Source: Prunus persica (Eukaryota > Streptophyta > Magnoliopsida > Rosales > Rosaceae). Taken from it: a stretch of DNA of 64,000 bases. Where the stretch lies: NCBI RefSeq assembly GCF_000346465.2, contig NC_034011.1, positions 22,456,264 to 22,520,263 on the forward strand. Direction: 5' to 3'. Below, piece after piece: positions 11,459-22,640 of this stretch; positions within the stretch are counted from its first letter, which is position 1, and the number at the start of each line of letters is the position of its first letter. Made by a program: the position numbers and the translations under genes. Under the pieces are notes generated by a model, which ran no database searches, was not told the origin of the DNA, and saw only the letters and a list, made by a program, of their open reading frames with translations.

Positions 11459-11520
11459 TCAAACAGTCCAGACACAACTCAAACAGTCCAGACCAGTCCA
11501 GACACAACTCAAACAGTCTA
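10200..11520. repeat. Recent tandem duplication, period 699 bp
   Basis: The sequence from CACACTATGTCTAAAATG at 10200 is repeated almost unchanged from 10899. Differences are few: the length of a TTA run (about 10282-10311), the length of an AT run (10731-10747 versus 11423-11456) and scattered substitutions. A CAGTCCAGAC-rich minisatellite (10757-10870, 11460-11525) lies at the junctions and may have mediated unequal exchange. Confidence 0.85.
11423..11456. repeat. (AT)n microsatellite
   Basis: About 17 AT repeats. The equivalent place in the first duplicate has only about 8. Confidence 0.95.
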
Positions 11521-12065
11521 GACCAATCTCTTTATAGGTTAGACTATCGCTTGTATTAAAAAAAATATATAAGTAACTTAAAATCCCACTACTGATGACT
11601 GCTGGGATATAATTATTAAGAAATATAAACCCACTAAAATAAGTGAAAATTTCATTTAATTGGTCATAGATAAGTAATATAAAAAGATCTATCATTTAAT
11701 TTCAATATGACTGCAAAAAAAAAAAAGCAACAATCTGAAAGGGGAAACTGCATTGGACAAAATCCAACCAACTCAAATCACCAAAATCTATCATAGCCCA
11801 TATCCAAACTCACACACCCCAAAACAAGCAAAATCCTAAATTAAACCACAAACCTAAATAATGACTACCATACCACCACGGATCGAAGTCCCGCCACCAT
11901 AGAACAAAGGGTAGATCTCAGGAAGAATTAACTTCCAATTATCCAACTGCACATATAAAAGCAAATAATAGTCGCATAATAGTTAACAAAAGTCCTTATT
12001 TGACAACTATATTGCTAGTTTGAGGCCTAAATTGAACCCAACTGAACGGTACTTAACTTCGGATC

Positions 12066-12523
12066 AAGCTGCTGTAAATGTCTCTTTACATTGTTATTAT
12101 CCATAAAATTATTTTTTTCATCCCCCTCATTGAAACTAATAAGTTTTGCAATGAATTTTGATTTTAGTCCTAATACACCACCACCCACGCTATATATGGG
12201 TGGGTTGGTCAGGTTATTACGACCCGATTGCATATTTTCATGTGAGGAGAAAACTGGTCCAGTCGAGATTATGCAATTTTCTGCCCACCTTGCACTTTCT
12301 CCTTTTCTCCTTCGGAGGAGGCAATTTTCTGTAGATAGACAATTAAACAAGATGTGTAAATACGGAAAAACCATATGGAAATAGATATCTTTTGATCGTC
12401 AACTTCATCGATATATATATATTGCGTGGCTTCTGCACATATAAATTTTACCAATGTAAAAGCCATGGCTTCTGCTTTTATATTCTCAAACAGTTCAATG
12501 TAAAGAGACATTTACAGCAGCTT
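12066..12523. mobile_element. 458-bp element with 28-bp terminal inverted repeats
   Basis: AAGCTGCTGTAAATGTCTCTTTACATTG at 12066-12093 appears as its exact reverse complement at 12496-12523. The inside holds the third copy of the repeated segment described above. I see no clear target-site duplication, so this may be a MITE or an inverted duplication. Confidence 0.6.
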
Positions 12524-13803
12524 CCGTTTCTTCTTGGTCAGTCAAAGACAAAAATACAGGAGAGACATAGATTCATTTGGATATACGTACTGCGATTTAA
12601 AAACTAAATTCCTGGACATTGATTCCATTCAAATGAAACAAGGATCATGTTCTAGAAGATTAATGTTGTGGATAACGTTGGTAGAGTAGGTATTGTAGGA
12701 GAGACTAGCATGTGAAAAATTATTTATGCACACAACACACAAAGGTGAACGAAAACGATTCAAATATTTGTATGTGTAACTTATTTAAAAAATTATTTGT
12801 AGCGCCAATGGGGTCTATTATATTGGAAACGGCTATTGAGTTGTGGACCAGGTTCAAACCTCTATGGCACCTTAGTTATATGTGTGTGAGAAATCCTCTC
12901 TTCTCTTTATAGACTATTACTTGTATGAAAAAAAAAATATTAATCACTTAAAAATCCACTACTAGAAATATAAACCAACTAAAATAAGTGAAAAGTTCAT
13001 TTAATTGGTCATAGATAAGTAATGGTAATTAAACTTAAATCGCGTGAAACTTTCCAAAAACAAGAGCAACAAAATGTTTGTGCATTTTGATTTATGCAAG
13101 AATTATTTCTCAACTATATATATGTTCATGGTGTAACATTAAGCAGATGGAGTCTAAAATTAGTTAACAAGGTAGAGACTATAGAGTAGACAAATCATTA
13201 TGGTAGATGGAATCTAAAATTAGTTAAGTAGCCTGATCATTAATTGAGGGCTTTGTTTTGAATGGTTAAAAAATCAAATCTTGAATACGCTAGTTATATA
13301 ACTTCTTTCTGGCATATAAAATCATCACATAATAGTGGAATTCACGTACATATTATTACAGATGTGCTTTGATTGATTATGTTTAATTTTTGGCTAACAT
13401 TGAGAACCAGACCAATTATTTCCGTTAAAAAAATTATGGACCAATTTTGCTTCGTATTTGAAAAATGATAATAAAAACCGGACCGATTTATTCGGTTCGG
13501 GCAGTTTTTCAGTTTTGTCAATCTAAATGGCCAGCCCTACATAATATAAAAAGATATCACACAGTAATTTGTTCAGAAATTAGAGACCAGTTATTTATCA
13601 ATCAAAATAAAGAGAATCGACGTTGGGCTCACTTCTCATGCAGGTTATTAGGCTCATTGAGCAAGGAAGCTATTTTCGGGTCCAAGATTGTTCTTTTGTA
13701 GGCTGTTTTATTCTTTAGGCCTACCCAAAAATGACCCAAAAGAAAAAGAGAACAATCGTTGCAAGCAAATAATACATGTCGTTATTGCAGCCTTAGGGAG
13801 CTT
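12524..13803. other. Intergenic repeat-rich DNA; no gene seen
   Basis: 12895-13025 repeats 11530-11680 (CTCTTTATAG...ACTTGTAT...AAATATAAACC.ACTAAAATAAGTG). The rest is AT-rich with no coding support on either strand. Confidence 0.45.
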
Positions 13804-13877
13804 CTATAGTGAGTGGGAAGTTATAAGGGGTGTTTTTGAGGGGTATGTAAGAGCCGTTGGATTTCATCCAACGGTGA
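13804..13877 (+). repeat. Left terminal inverted repeat of the 17-kb element
   Basis: CTATAGTGAGTGGGAAGTTA starts the repeat. It includes a perfect small palindrome CCGTTGGAT-TTC-ATCCAACGG at 13854-13874. Its partner is at 30768-30829. Confidence 0.7.
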
Positions 13878-14864
13878 GTTTTTAAAAGAGGGTGCATGTA
13901 GAATCGGGTTGAAATCTAACCCGTTAGAAACCCAACTTCAGTTGTTCCCCTCTTTCCCTCTCTGTGAAAAACTGAAGCCTTTCTTTTTGAATGTAAAGCA
14001 AACCCACAATTAGAAGGATCCAAATCTCCCAAACCTTATAGTCACTCGACTGTCATTAGCTCGTTGGGAGGCCTGCGATCTATAGTATCCTGGGTATTAC
14101 GAAGAATGGCTCTTACCTAGCTGTTGCCCTGTTTTGATTCTATGGCTCAAGTGAAAACCCCTTCTCTTTTCATTCAGCTGACAAGATTCCAGATGAAAGC
14201 AAAGTAGCTTATCTGTTTTTGTAGCTAGAAGCCGCAACAGCAGTTGTTCCTCGATTTTGGTAGAGATGGAGTCTCAAATACCAAAGAGTCTTCTCTAATG
14301 TCCACCACAGTCTTTCAAGCTGACTGACTTCAGAGCTCCCGATTGATTTTGAGAGGTAAGTTCACTTGCTGGATTGATTTTATTGGGTTAGGTTTATTTT
14401 TTGTGAGGGTGGGAAATTCGTCATTTGTGGCATCAATAATGTGTCATTTTCTTATGAATATTCAATATACTTAGTTCATTGTTGTTGGTCGGGGTGGAAA
14501 ATTATGAAATGTAGGTAAAAGAACCTAAACTTAGGCTTAATGACGTTAGGAGTAAGCAGTTGGAGAGGATATTGGGTGAAGTTCTGTAATTGGTGGTTTG
14601 AATTACATTTGTGTTCTTAGTTGAACATGTTGGTTCTAATGTTATTTTGACCAGATTATTTCCCAAGAGATGACGTAACTTGTATGAAATTTTGCTTGTG
14701 TTTTGTGTAATCGGAAGTTAGGCTATGCGTATTTTGTGTCAATTTGGGCAATGTTTTGTGTAAGTGGAATGCATTGATATGTTGTGATGCAGTAATGACT
14801 GATTAATGAATGAATAATTGCTATGCAGTAATATAGAAGTGGATCAATAATATACGTAGATAAA
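13878..14864 (+). promoter_or_regulatory. 5' region and probable 5' UTR intron of the transposase gene
   Basis: No coding frame is seen. A donor-like GAGAGGTAAGTTC stands at about 14350, and a T-rich, AT-rich stretch follows up to the ATG at 14865. A 5' UTR intron is common in FAR1-related genes, but this is only suggested by the splice-like signals. Confidence 0.35.
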
Positions 14865-17185
14865 ATGTCTGGGGGCTCAGAGAGTGATGAATGTGCAATA
14901 GCTAATGGGAGGGTTTATATTCCTGAAGTAAGAAATGAGGAAACACCAGCAGTTGGGATGAAGTTTGACTCGCTTGACCTCGTTTACAATTTCTATAATA
15001 GATATGCATTCTTGGCTGGCTTTGGTATTCGACTTCATTCTAGCTTTTGGGGGAAAAATAAGAAAGAGATTTTGAGGAAAGAATTTGTATGTTGCAAATA
15101 AGGTGCATACAGGAAGGATGAAACTCGGGAGAGAAAAAGACAACGGGAAATAAGTAGATGCAATTGCAAAGCAAAGATTGTGGTTGTGAAGACAAATGGG
15201 AGCAAGAAGTATACCATTTCTCTTTTTGCAGAGGGACACAATCATAAGATGACACCCTCAGAAAGAATGCATTTATTGAGATCACACCGTCATATTTCAG
15301 ATTCTACAAAAGTACTCACAAAACAGTTGGGTTCAGTTAATATTCCCATTCATCAGAAGGTAAGTATATTCGAGGTGCAATCCGGAGGAATGGATAAAAT
15401 CGGTTTTATCAAAAAAGATATCTACAATCTTGAATGTAGTGTGAATGGGAAGCTGAGGAACCACGATGTTGAACTAGTGACCGAGTATTTTATGGCTGAA
15501 CAGAAAAAAAATGAGGCTTTTTATTTCAAGATTGAGGGAGATGGGCATGACAGGTTTAGTCGATGTTTTTGGGTAGATGCAACTTCTAGACGGGCGTATG
15601 GGTTTTATGGAGATGTTGTTGTATTCGATACCACATTCAACACGAATCGATACGACTTGACATTTGCACCAATGTTGGGAGTTAATAACCATGGTCAGAC
15701 AATTGTCTTAGCATGCGCATTTTTGAGCAAGGAAACGACTGAGTCGTTTGTTTGGATGTTTGAGGAGTTTAAGAAAGCCATGCCAGGTGGGGAACCTAAA
15801 ACGATCATTACAGATCAAGATGCGGCAATGGCCATAGCGATTTCAATAGCCTTCCCGAGTACATTTCATCGACTTTGCATATGGCACATCACATCAAAGT
15901 TCTCTATTAAGTTACCACGTGACGCTTATAAGGAGTATTGGCCTGAATTTCAGAAAGCCATATGGGATACTGACAATAAGGATGAGTTTGATGCAAAATG
16001 GAATATTGTGGTTACAAAGGCTGGTTTGACTGACCATCCATGGCTAAGTTCAATGTTTGATTTAAGGGAATCTTGGGTTCCAGCCTACGCACGACAATTT
16101 TTTGCCGCTGGAATGTCAAGCAGCCAAAGAGCGGAAGGTTCTCATGGTTTTTTCAAGCAATACATATCAAGGAGAAATTCGTTGATGGATTTCATAATAC
16201 GATTTGAGAGGGCACTTTCTCATCAACGTGAAAAAGAGTTAGTTGCTGATCACGTAGATGCATTTGAAGTGGCTCAATGTCTTCTACCGATGCCAATGAA
16301 CAAACAAATGGCTACCTTGTACACAAGGACAATGTTTCAAAAGTTTGAGCAAGAACTAATACAAAGTACAGCATGTTTCCTAGAGCTCAAAACAGAGGAT
16401 GCGTGTAAAGTTGTGTTCAACGTGAGCGAAAGGAAAAATTGGGAAACAAGAGTGGCAGAAGTCGTATATGTCAAAGATTCTGACCACGCATCGTGTAGCT
16501 GCAAAAGATTTGAATTTGTTGGAATTATTTGCAAGCACATCCTAGCATTGTTCAGAAGGGACCAGATTGAATATATGCCCGATAAATATATTTTGAAGAG
16601 GTGGAAGAAAACTGCGAAATGTGGATTGGTGTCAGATGCAAATGGCAACGAAATTAAAGACTGTGCAGATCCTGGCCTTCTAATAAAGCGGAGTACAATG
16701 TCTCGACTTGCTTCAGATGTGGTTGAGGATGCATTAATGAGTGAAGAAGGATGTGAGCTACTGTCAGAGACTCTAAAAAGTTTGCAGGTGAAGTTGAAGT
16801 TGCTGAAGGATGGACCAAGTAATAACGAAGTTGGAGGGTCCAGCTCTCAAACACAATATATGAAAGACCCTAAGAGAGTGAGGTGCAAAGGAAGGTCGAA
16901 AGGAATAACGGGAGCAAAGGAAAAGGCAATGAAGCGAGGGATTAGACACTGTCGGGAGTGTGGACACATTGGTCATGATAGAAGACAATGCCCAGCCTTG
17001 AACACACCGTAAGATGCTACCACTATTTGTAATAATATCTAAAATATGAAAAGGTAAAATTTTTATGTGCTTGTGTTTGATGTTTATGCAGGACATCACC
17101 GTCGAACAATGACGAATCAACTCCAATACATCGTAGTGACCCATTATTCGACGATTTTGACAGGATGCACAGACCAACTGAATGA
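14865..17185 (+). pseudogene. FAR1-related / MULE transposase gene, one in-frame stop
   Basis: Two exons: 14865-17008 and 17092-17185 (donor GTAAGA, acceptor GCAG), 746 codons including one TAA at 15099-15101 (codon 79) in the FAR1 DNA-binding domain. Everything after the stop is in the same frame. Domains in order: FAR1 zinc-binding domain (to GHNHKM, about residue 130), MULE transposase core with a plausible DDE triad D255 (VFDTTF), D317 (ITDQD) and E424 (RAEGSHGF), a SWIM zinc finger (C544, C546, C556, H558; CSC...CKH), and a C-terminal CCHC knuckle (CRECGHIGHDRRQC). MULE transposases cut and paste DNA; host FAR1/FHY3 proteins derived from them are transcription factors. Its position just inside the left inverted repeat favours a transposase. 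A single stop means recent death, an error, or stop readthrough. Confidence 0.85.
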
Positions 17186-17822
17186 TTGATATTTGTATTA
17201 GACGAAATGTGGTTGTTATGAAGATTAATGATCAAGTGAAGTTTTATAGATTCAGTTTTTGAATGTTATTGTGTTTTTGTTCATGTCCACCGATGAGCTC
17301 TTACTATGTCCACTGGTAATTGAAATGAAAATTTGCTTGGTTTCATTCTTCCAAGACATTTGGAGACATGTTAATTTTACGTCTTCTCCCTATTTATAAA
17401 TTTTCATAGACATTTGATCAAGTTTGAAATTTGTAGTTATGTGAAGAAGCAATGACTCTTACCATGTAAAATGGGCAGTTTAGGGTGAAATTTGTTTTAA
17501 CAGAGATTCATTTTTCAATTCCTCAGGGTAATGCAGCAATTACAGCAGCCAGCTGTTGTTTCCATTACCAGTAATCATTTCCAGCAGCAGCCACTTTTTC
17601 CGACTGGTTATTAGGGGCACGATTTTGTACACTTTTGTAAGTGAAGGATACTCGAAGCACTTTGTTGGAACAGAGCAAATAGAAACCAGCGGGTAAAAAA
17701 AAAACATAACATTGCAGCTAATTACATTTCGATACATAGGTGAAAAATATTAAAGGGTACACTAACTTATATAAATACTCATAATTCCACACACAAAATA
17801 ACATTTGATTGCAAAACATATT
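17186..17822. other. 3' flank of the transposase gene; no gene seen
   Basis: AT-rich, no frame with coding character on either strand. Confidence 0.4.
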
Positions 17823-17955
17823 ATGTGCTTCCTCATAGCAATACCACGATCTCCCCAACCAACTGAACAACGGTAGCCACAATCACTGGGTCGTACTCGC
17901 CAGCTTCTTCTTAGCAGGTCTCACATGCTTATGGCCACTCATATCCCTAGTGATA
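17823..17955 (-). pseudogene. Partial duplicate of the 3' end of coiled-coil gene A
   Basis: The plus strand AATACCACGATCTCCCC.AACCAACTGAACAACGGTAGCC...GTCGTAC...GGCTTCTTC.. recurs at 18331-18440 with small changes. On the minus strand it encodes a tail (MSGHKHVRPAKKK) similar to gene A's MNEHKHVKAARKK. Only the tail is present. Confidence 0.7.
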
Positions 17956-18365
17956 TACACGAAATAAATCTTCAGCAATATTTGGAATTTTATTATATAT
18001 AAATAAACCATAAACCATTCAGTAAACAATGTATAGCACATGTTATGTAACTTATGACTCACGTGTCAATTTTTTTTTTAACACATTAGTACTCCAGCTC
18101 TTTAATGTAAATGGACATGATAAGGAGCATTTACTGATTCCCGGCTTTCTGTGATATTGACTGCTTCTTGAATAATATTTCCATATTTGCAAAATATAAT
18201 GTTAGACATTATAACACATGATGACTTGCAATACATAGTCCCAATAATTATATATGAAGCAAATGAAACTGATATTTGTGTTATTTTAAGTTAGATAATG
18301 ACATTAAGGGAGTATATGTGCAATACCACGGTCACCCTCAACCAACTGAACAGCGGTAGCCGCAA

Positions 18366-18989
18366 TCACTTAGTCGTATCGGTCGGCTTCTTCCGAGCAG
18401 CTTTGACGTGCTTATGCTCATTCATGTCACCCCCATCGTCTAGTATCTCTCTCACAGCATCAGGGGACACATAGTTCCAATCATAACTTGTATGAGTAGT
18501 TGCCGCAAATGCTCGGAATTTGTCGAATCCTTCGTTGAATGCCAACTCCAGTTCAGTATGGTGCTCTTCGCATCGCATATGGTTCATCAAACAACCTTTG
18601 ATTTCATCATTCATTACTGTATCCAACTCCTCAGCTTTCAGCTTCCTGCTATGACTCAGCTTCAAGTACTTGTTCTTTTGGGATAACGCTTTGTTCACCC
18701 TAATGTTAAGATCAGCCAAAATTGCCTCGTCTTCAACATATTTCTCGTGCCATGAATTGATCAGTCTGGAATTATAATCCAGCTTGCCACTGACTGCATG
18801 TATTGCCTGTAATGGATCATCGGAGTCCCCCTCACTCCCAAATGATGTTGAAAAAGGAAGGGGTCGGCGAGTACAATGTGGAAATAGAACCTGCCACTCC
18901 AATTTGTCATCTTCGATTGTGTTGCTGGCGCCTGAAGAGGTTGACATGCTTGAATAATCCTCTTTGTTTTGGGAGGATGAGGATTGCAT
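18366..18989 (-). CDS. Coiled-coil protein A of the 17-kb element, unknown function
   Basis: 207 codons if the start is the ATG at 18989; an open frame continues upstream to an ATG at 19181. I prefer 18989 because a TATA-like CTATAAAC lies about 32 bp upstream and an E2F-like site further up at 19067, which would otherwise fall in coding sequence. N-terminus: Ser-rich. Middle: WHEKYVEDEAILADLNIRV and following heptad-like, charged region, likely coiled coil. C-terminus: FNEGFDKFRAFA...YDW..VSPDAV and a basic tail. I do not recognise a named family. The C-terminal GFD.FR..A...DW pattern is shared with the divergent neighbour B, so the two may be distant paralogues. No lesion is seen. Confidence 0.6.
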   Translation of the reverse strand: MQSSSSQNKEDYSSMSTSSGASNTIEDDKLEWQVLFPHCTRRPLPFSTSFGSEGDSDDPLQAIHAVSGKLDYNSRLINSWHEKYVEDEAILADLNIRVNKALSQKNKYLKLSHSRKLKAEELDTVMNDEIKGCLMNHMRCEEHHTELELAFNEGFDKFRAFAATTHTSYDWNYVSPDAVREILDDGGDMNEHKHVKAARKKPTDTTK

Positions 18990-19412
18990 ATGCAATTTCG
19001 TTTGAGAAAGGGAACATAGGTTTATAGACCAACATACCAAAGCTTGTGTGTAGTCAACATATGTACTTTTTGGCGGGAATTTTTTAAAAATAGGTGTCAG
19101 GTTTTGCTTTTCAAGCATGTCAACCTCACACTCTCCTGACACCACTGATAGTGGTTGAAACAAAGTCAATGGAAGTGACATCTACTTAGTTAACTCAACC
19201 AAACTAGTTAGGATTAAACTTAGATTGTATCAGACCAAAAAATAATTTCTACTTTGTCAACCAAATATTTTTTGGCGGGAACCCTTTTCTTGGTATTACT
19301 ATCACCCCTTTCATATAAAATCTCCTTCCACACAAAACTCACTCCTCCACCGGATCTGTCTCCATCTACCGATACTCTCAGAAGAAGCAAACAAACTCAT
19401 TCCCCCCAAAGA
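18990..19412. promoter_or_regulatory. Shared divergent promoter of genes A and B with two E2F-like sites
   Basis: TTTTTGGCGGGAA occurs twice, at 19067-19079 and 19269-19281, both on the plus strand and matching the classic E2F site TTTSGCGS. Each sits about 35-45 bp upstream of a TATA-like box: CTATAAAC (minus, about 19020-19027) for gene A and CATATAAAA (plus, about 19313-19321) for gene B. The flanks also resemble each other (GTCAACATATGTACTTTT versus GTCAACCAAATATTTTT), so the modules look duplicated. Confidence 0.55.
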
Positions 19413-19901
19413 ATGAGCATAAGCACAACCAAGTTTGATGTGAGCATAATAAACACCCCTCCAAACAAAGACCGGCTTCGACACGCAAGTGAGTCACCAG
19501 ACAAGCAATGTCACATTGCTAGATAGAATGACCATTTTGTTGGAAGTTTTGAGTCTGAAAGAGTTGTTGCTTTTTGGAAGGACAGGCATCTTCAACTTGG
19601 TGATGAAATCCAAAGGGCAAGGGCACGTTTGGAATTTGTGGAAGGCCAAATTGAAGATGACAAAAGGCAGGCCAATCTGGATAGGGCGAAGTTGCAGCGC
19701 ATGAAGCGTAGACACAAACGACTTCGGAGTGTAGCTGTTCAAAAATACAAGAACTCATCTAATGTAGTGGAGTCAAAGAAGCGTGTGATGCAAGCTGGAT
19801 TCGACTACTTCCGATCCTATGCAAAACTCGTCGTACCCGGGTTTGATTGGTCATCTATTACCGTTTCCGACGTCACCAAATATACTCAGCAAGGGAAGTA
19901 A
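19413..19901 (+). pseudogene. Coiled-coil protein B of the 17-kb element, one in-frame stop
   Basis: From ATG 19413 the frame runs to a TAG at 19524-19526 and continues in the same frame to the TAA at 19899-19901 (163 codons in all). The part after the stop is strongly helical and basic (ARARLEFVEGQIEDDKRQ, AKLQRMKRRHKRLR) followed by QAGFDYFRSYA..VPGFDWSSITVSDV, resembling the end of gene A. A GTGAGT donor-like site exists at 19487, but no acceptor restores the frame with a normal intron length, so the stop is probably real. Function unknown. Confidence 0.5.
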
Positions 19902-20499
19902 CCATTTTGGTTCTCGTGTTTGAGCAGAGGCAAATAAGTGGAATTGGAATTTTGATTACACTCTGCTTCAAAGCTATTTTGATGCTAACTACTATGGAAG
20001 ATTTAAACCTTAATATTTTGATGTCTTTAATTACGAAAACAGAAGATGCAAAGAGCCCATCTACTTCAGCCATATGTTGCTGCCATGTCCATTTGTTTTT
20101 GATCACTTATCAGATTTGGACATGGTTGCATCATATGCAATGTTGCCTTTATTTATTATATGTTAGGACAAGGTTTATGGAAAAGCTTTTGTGAGTGCGT
20201 TTGTGACAAGGTTATGGAATTATTATGTACACTTTATATATTGTGTTTTGTACTGGTTCATTTCCTACTATTTCTTGCTTTCTTTATATTTTATGTTTGT
20301 GGAATCCCTCTCAAAGTTAACATATACTGTGAAAAAAATATTATGCAACTGATTATATAATCACTCATATAGACTAGGACAAATATTCACTAAGGGTTTT
20401 AAACTTGCTTCACTTGTGTGATGTTATTGAGAAAAAGTATGGCATTATTTATGTGATTTGACATGATTGAAAATATATTACTGATTCCCAATGCGGCGT
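19902..20499. other. Intergenic DNA after gene B; no gene seen
   Basis: AT-rich 3' flank without a supported frame. Confidence 0.4.
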
Positions 20500-20670
20500 C
20501 AAATGGACAACTTATTGAATACCTGTGACGTGTTAATAACTCAAGGTGCAGTTGCATGTGGACAACTTCTTGAATACCTCTGACGTGTTGAAAACTCTAG
20601 GTGCAGTTGCATGTGGACAACTTATTGAATACGAACTGACGTCTTCAAAGCTCTAGGCGTAGTTGCAATG
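20500..20670. repeat. Tandem repeat, three units of about 55 bp
   Basis: TGGACAACTTATTGAATACC...GACGTGTT..AACTC.AGGTGCAGTTGCA starts near 20503, 20558 and 20613, with the third unit diverged at its end. Confidence 0.85.
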
Positions 20671-20934
20671 ATGGCTTCAAAGTATGTGCAATTATTTTTT
20701 ATGTACATTATTATAACAAAACATATTATTGTATATAGTGAAACTAAATATTGTATTATTAGAAATTATATTTCGAATATTATCCGAAATATACGTGTTA
20801 ACGTGAATTTGGGTTAAGAGGAAAGTGAGTTATGTACAAATAATTTTCATTTTCTCATTTTCCGGGCATTTTTTGGATTTTCGTAGAATTTATTACCTAT
20901 GTCCACAGATTGTTGCACTAAAAAAGCCAAAATA

Positions 20935-22150
20935 ATAGCAAGAGGACACCTGGCGCGATCTCAGCCAGTCACTTTTGACTACTTGCACAAGTGTACGTTA
21001 CCGAACATGGCCACATCCTCCCATTTTACCCTAAATTATTATTTTATTACCTTTTGTCTTGGAAAATTCATAACTAAATACACAAAAATTCAAAATTATT
21101 TCCGAAAATTGCTACGAACTCATTGACACTCCATCTCCGTTGCTGAATTCTCCGATTCATTGTTACGCATTTGTAAAATTAATTCCCAACATTAACGGGA
21201 GATGCTTGTTGAAGTAGGTTATTCAAGTTGAAGTTAACAAACATCAATACTTAGGGTTAAGAGGAAAGTGAGTTATGTAACACAATTTGGATTATTTCAT
21301 TGCGAGACGAATGATTTATAGGTTCTCCTAGTTTTATGACGTCACAAGTAGGCCGGAGTAATTTTGGGGGCATTTTTACGATTTTCCTACTATTTTTTAC
21401 CTAGTTTCAAAGATTTTTGAACAAAAGAATCCAAAATGTAAAAGAAGATGACACCTGGCGCAATCTCAGCCAGTCACTTTTGACTACTTGCACAAGTGTA
21501 CGTTACCGAACATGGCCACATCCTCCCATTTTACCCTAAATTATTATTTTATTACCTTTTGTCTTGGAAAATTCATAACTAAATACACAAAAATTCAAAA
21601 TTATTTTCGAAAATTGCTACGAACTCATTGACACTCCATCTCCGTTGCTGAATTCTCCGATTCATTGTTACGCATTTGTAAAATTAATTCCCAACATTAA
21701 CGGGAGATGCTTGTTGAAGTAGGTTATTCAAGTTGAAGTTAACAAACATCAATACTTAGGGTTAAGAGGAAAGTGAGTTATGTAACACAATTTGGATTAT
21801 TTCATTGCGAGACGAATGATTTATAGGTTCTCCTAGTTTTATGACGTCACAAGTAGGCCGGAGTAATTTTTGGGCCATTTTTACGATTTTCCTACTATTT
21901 TTTACCTAGTTTCAAAGATTTTTGAACAAAAGAATCCAAAATTAACAAGAATATGACACCTGGCGCGATCTCAGCCAGTCACTTTTGACTACTTGCACAA
22001 GTGTACGTTACCGAACATGGCCACATCCTCCCATTTTACCCTAAATTATTATTTTATTACCTTTTTTCTTGGAAAATTCATAACTAAATACACAAAAATT
22101 AGAAAAACGATCTGAAAATTTCTACGAACTTATTGCGATTTCATCTTCCT
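20935..22150. repeat. Large tandem repeat, about 2.4 units of 506 bp
   Basis: CACCTGGCGCGATCTCAGCC occurs at about 20947, 21452 (one change) and 21958. The sequence between is nearly identical from copy to copy, including CGAACATGGCCACATCCTCC and TTAGGGTTAAGAGGAAAGTG. The third copy breaks off near 22130. No coding frame is kept across copies. Confidence 0.9.
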
Positions 22151-22640
22151 ACTGCATTCCCTGTTTAATGGTTATGCTACATTAGTATTTTATTATTATT
22201 TATCCACAATTATTATAATTATTATGATATTACTTTTTAGGCTGTCCATTTGTTAATTATATTTAGTCCAACTTGTTGAAAACAATTTTATTTTCCGTGC
22301 GAATAGGCCATTTGTAGTGCTCATCGGTTTCTCTGTTCTTCAATTTGTTAATTTTTTTATTTTTTAGGTTGAAGGGATGTTTTGAAACATAATATGGAAA
22401 TATACAAGTCATCCATTGTACTCCTTCCACACAAAAAAATAGTCTACGTCATTCACTGTTCAACCCCCTAGGTTAAGAAACGTGTAACCAAATCCTTTCG
22501 GATATGCTAAGTGGAAAAATGTCATTCCCAAGCACTGGTGAAAAGACACCTATTTACTTCATGCATGACTTTTCGTTTACCAAATATGAAGATTGGGGTC
22601 GGTGAGCAAAATATCTGTGTCAGTAAAATGTCATTCCTAG
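22151..22640. other. Intergenic DNA; no gene seen
   Basis: AT-rich; no coding support on either strand. Confidence 0.4.

Larger units (their letters stand above)
9770..12400. repeat. Large imperfect duplication block (9.77-10.55 kb versus 11.70-12.39 kb)
   Basis: The stretch ATGACTGCAAAA... ACTACCATACCACCA...GAACAAAGGGTAGATCTCAGGAAG at 9807-10018 recurs at 11706-11925. The following segment with AATGAATTTTGATTTTAGTCC and GGTCCAGTCGAGATTATGCA recurs three times (10340-10470, 11029-11150, 12151-12280). Short open frames in it are not supported as genes, because the third copy does not keep them. Confidence 0.75.

Noticed and set aside
19254..19412. An upstream ATG for gene B at 19254
   Set aside because: It would lie before the E2F-like site and the TATA-like box, so the ATG at 19413 is more plausible.
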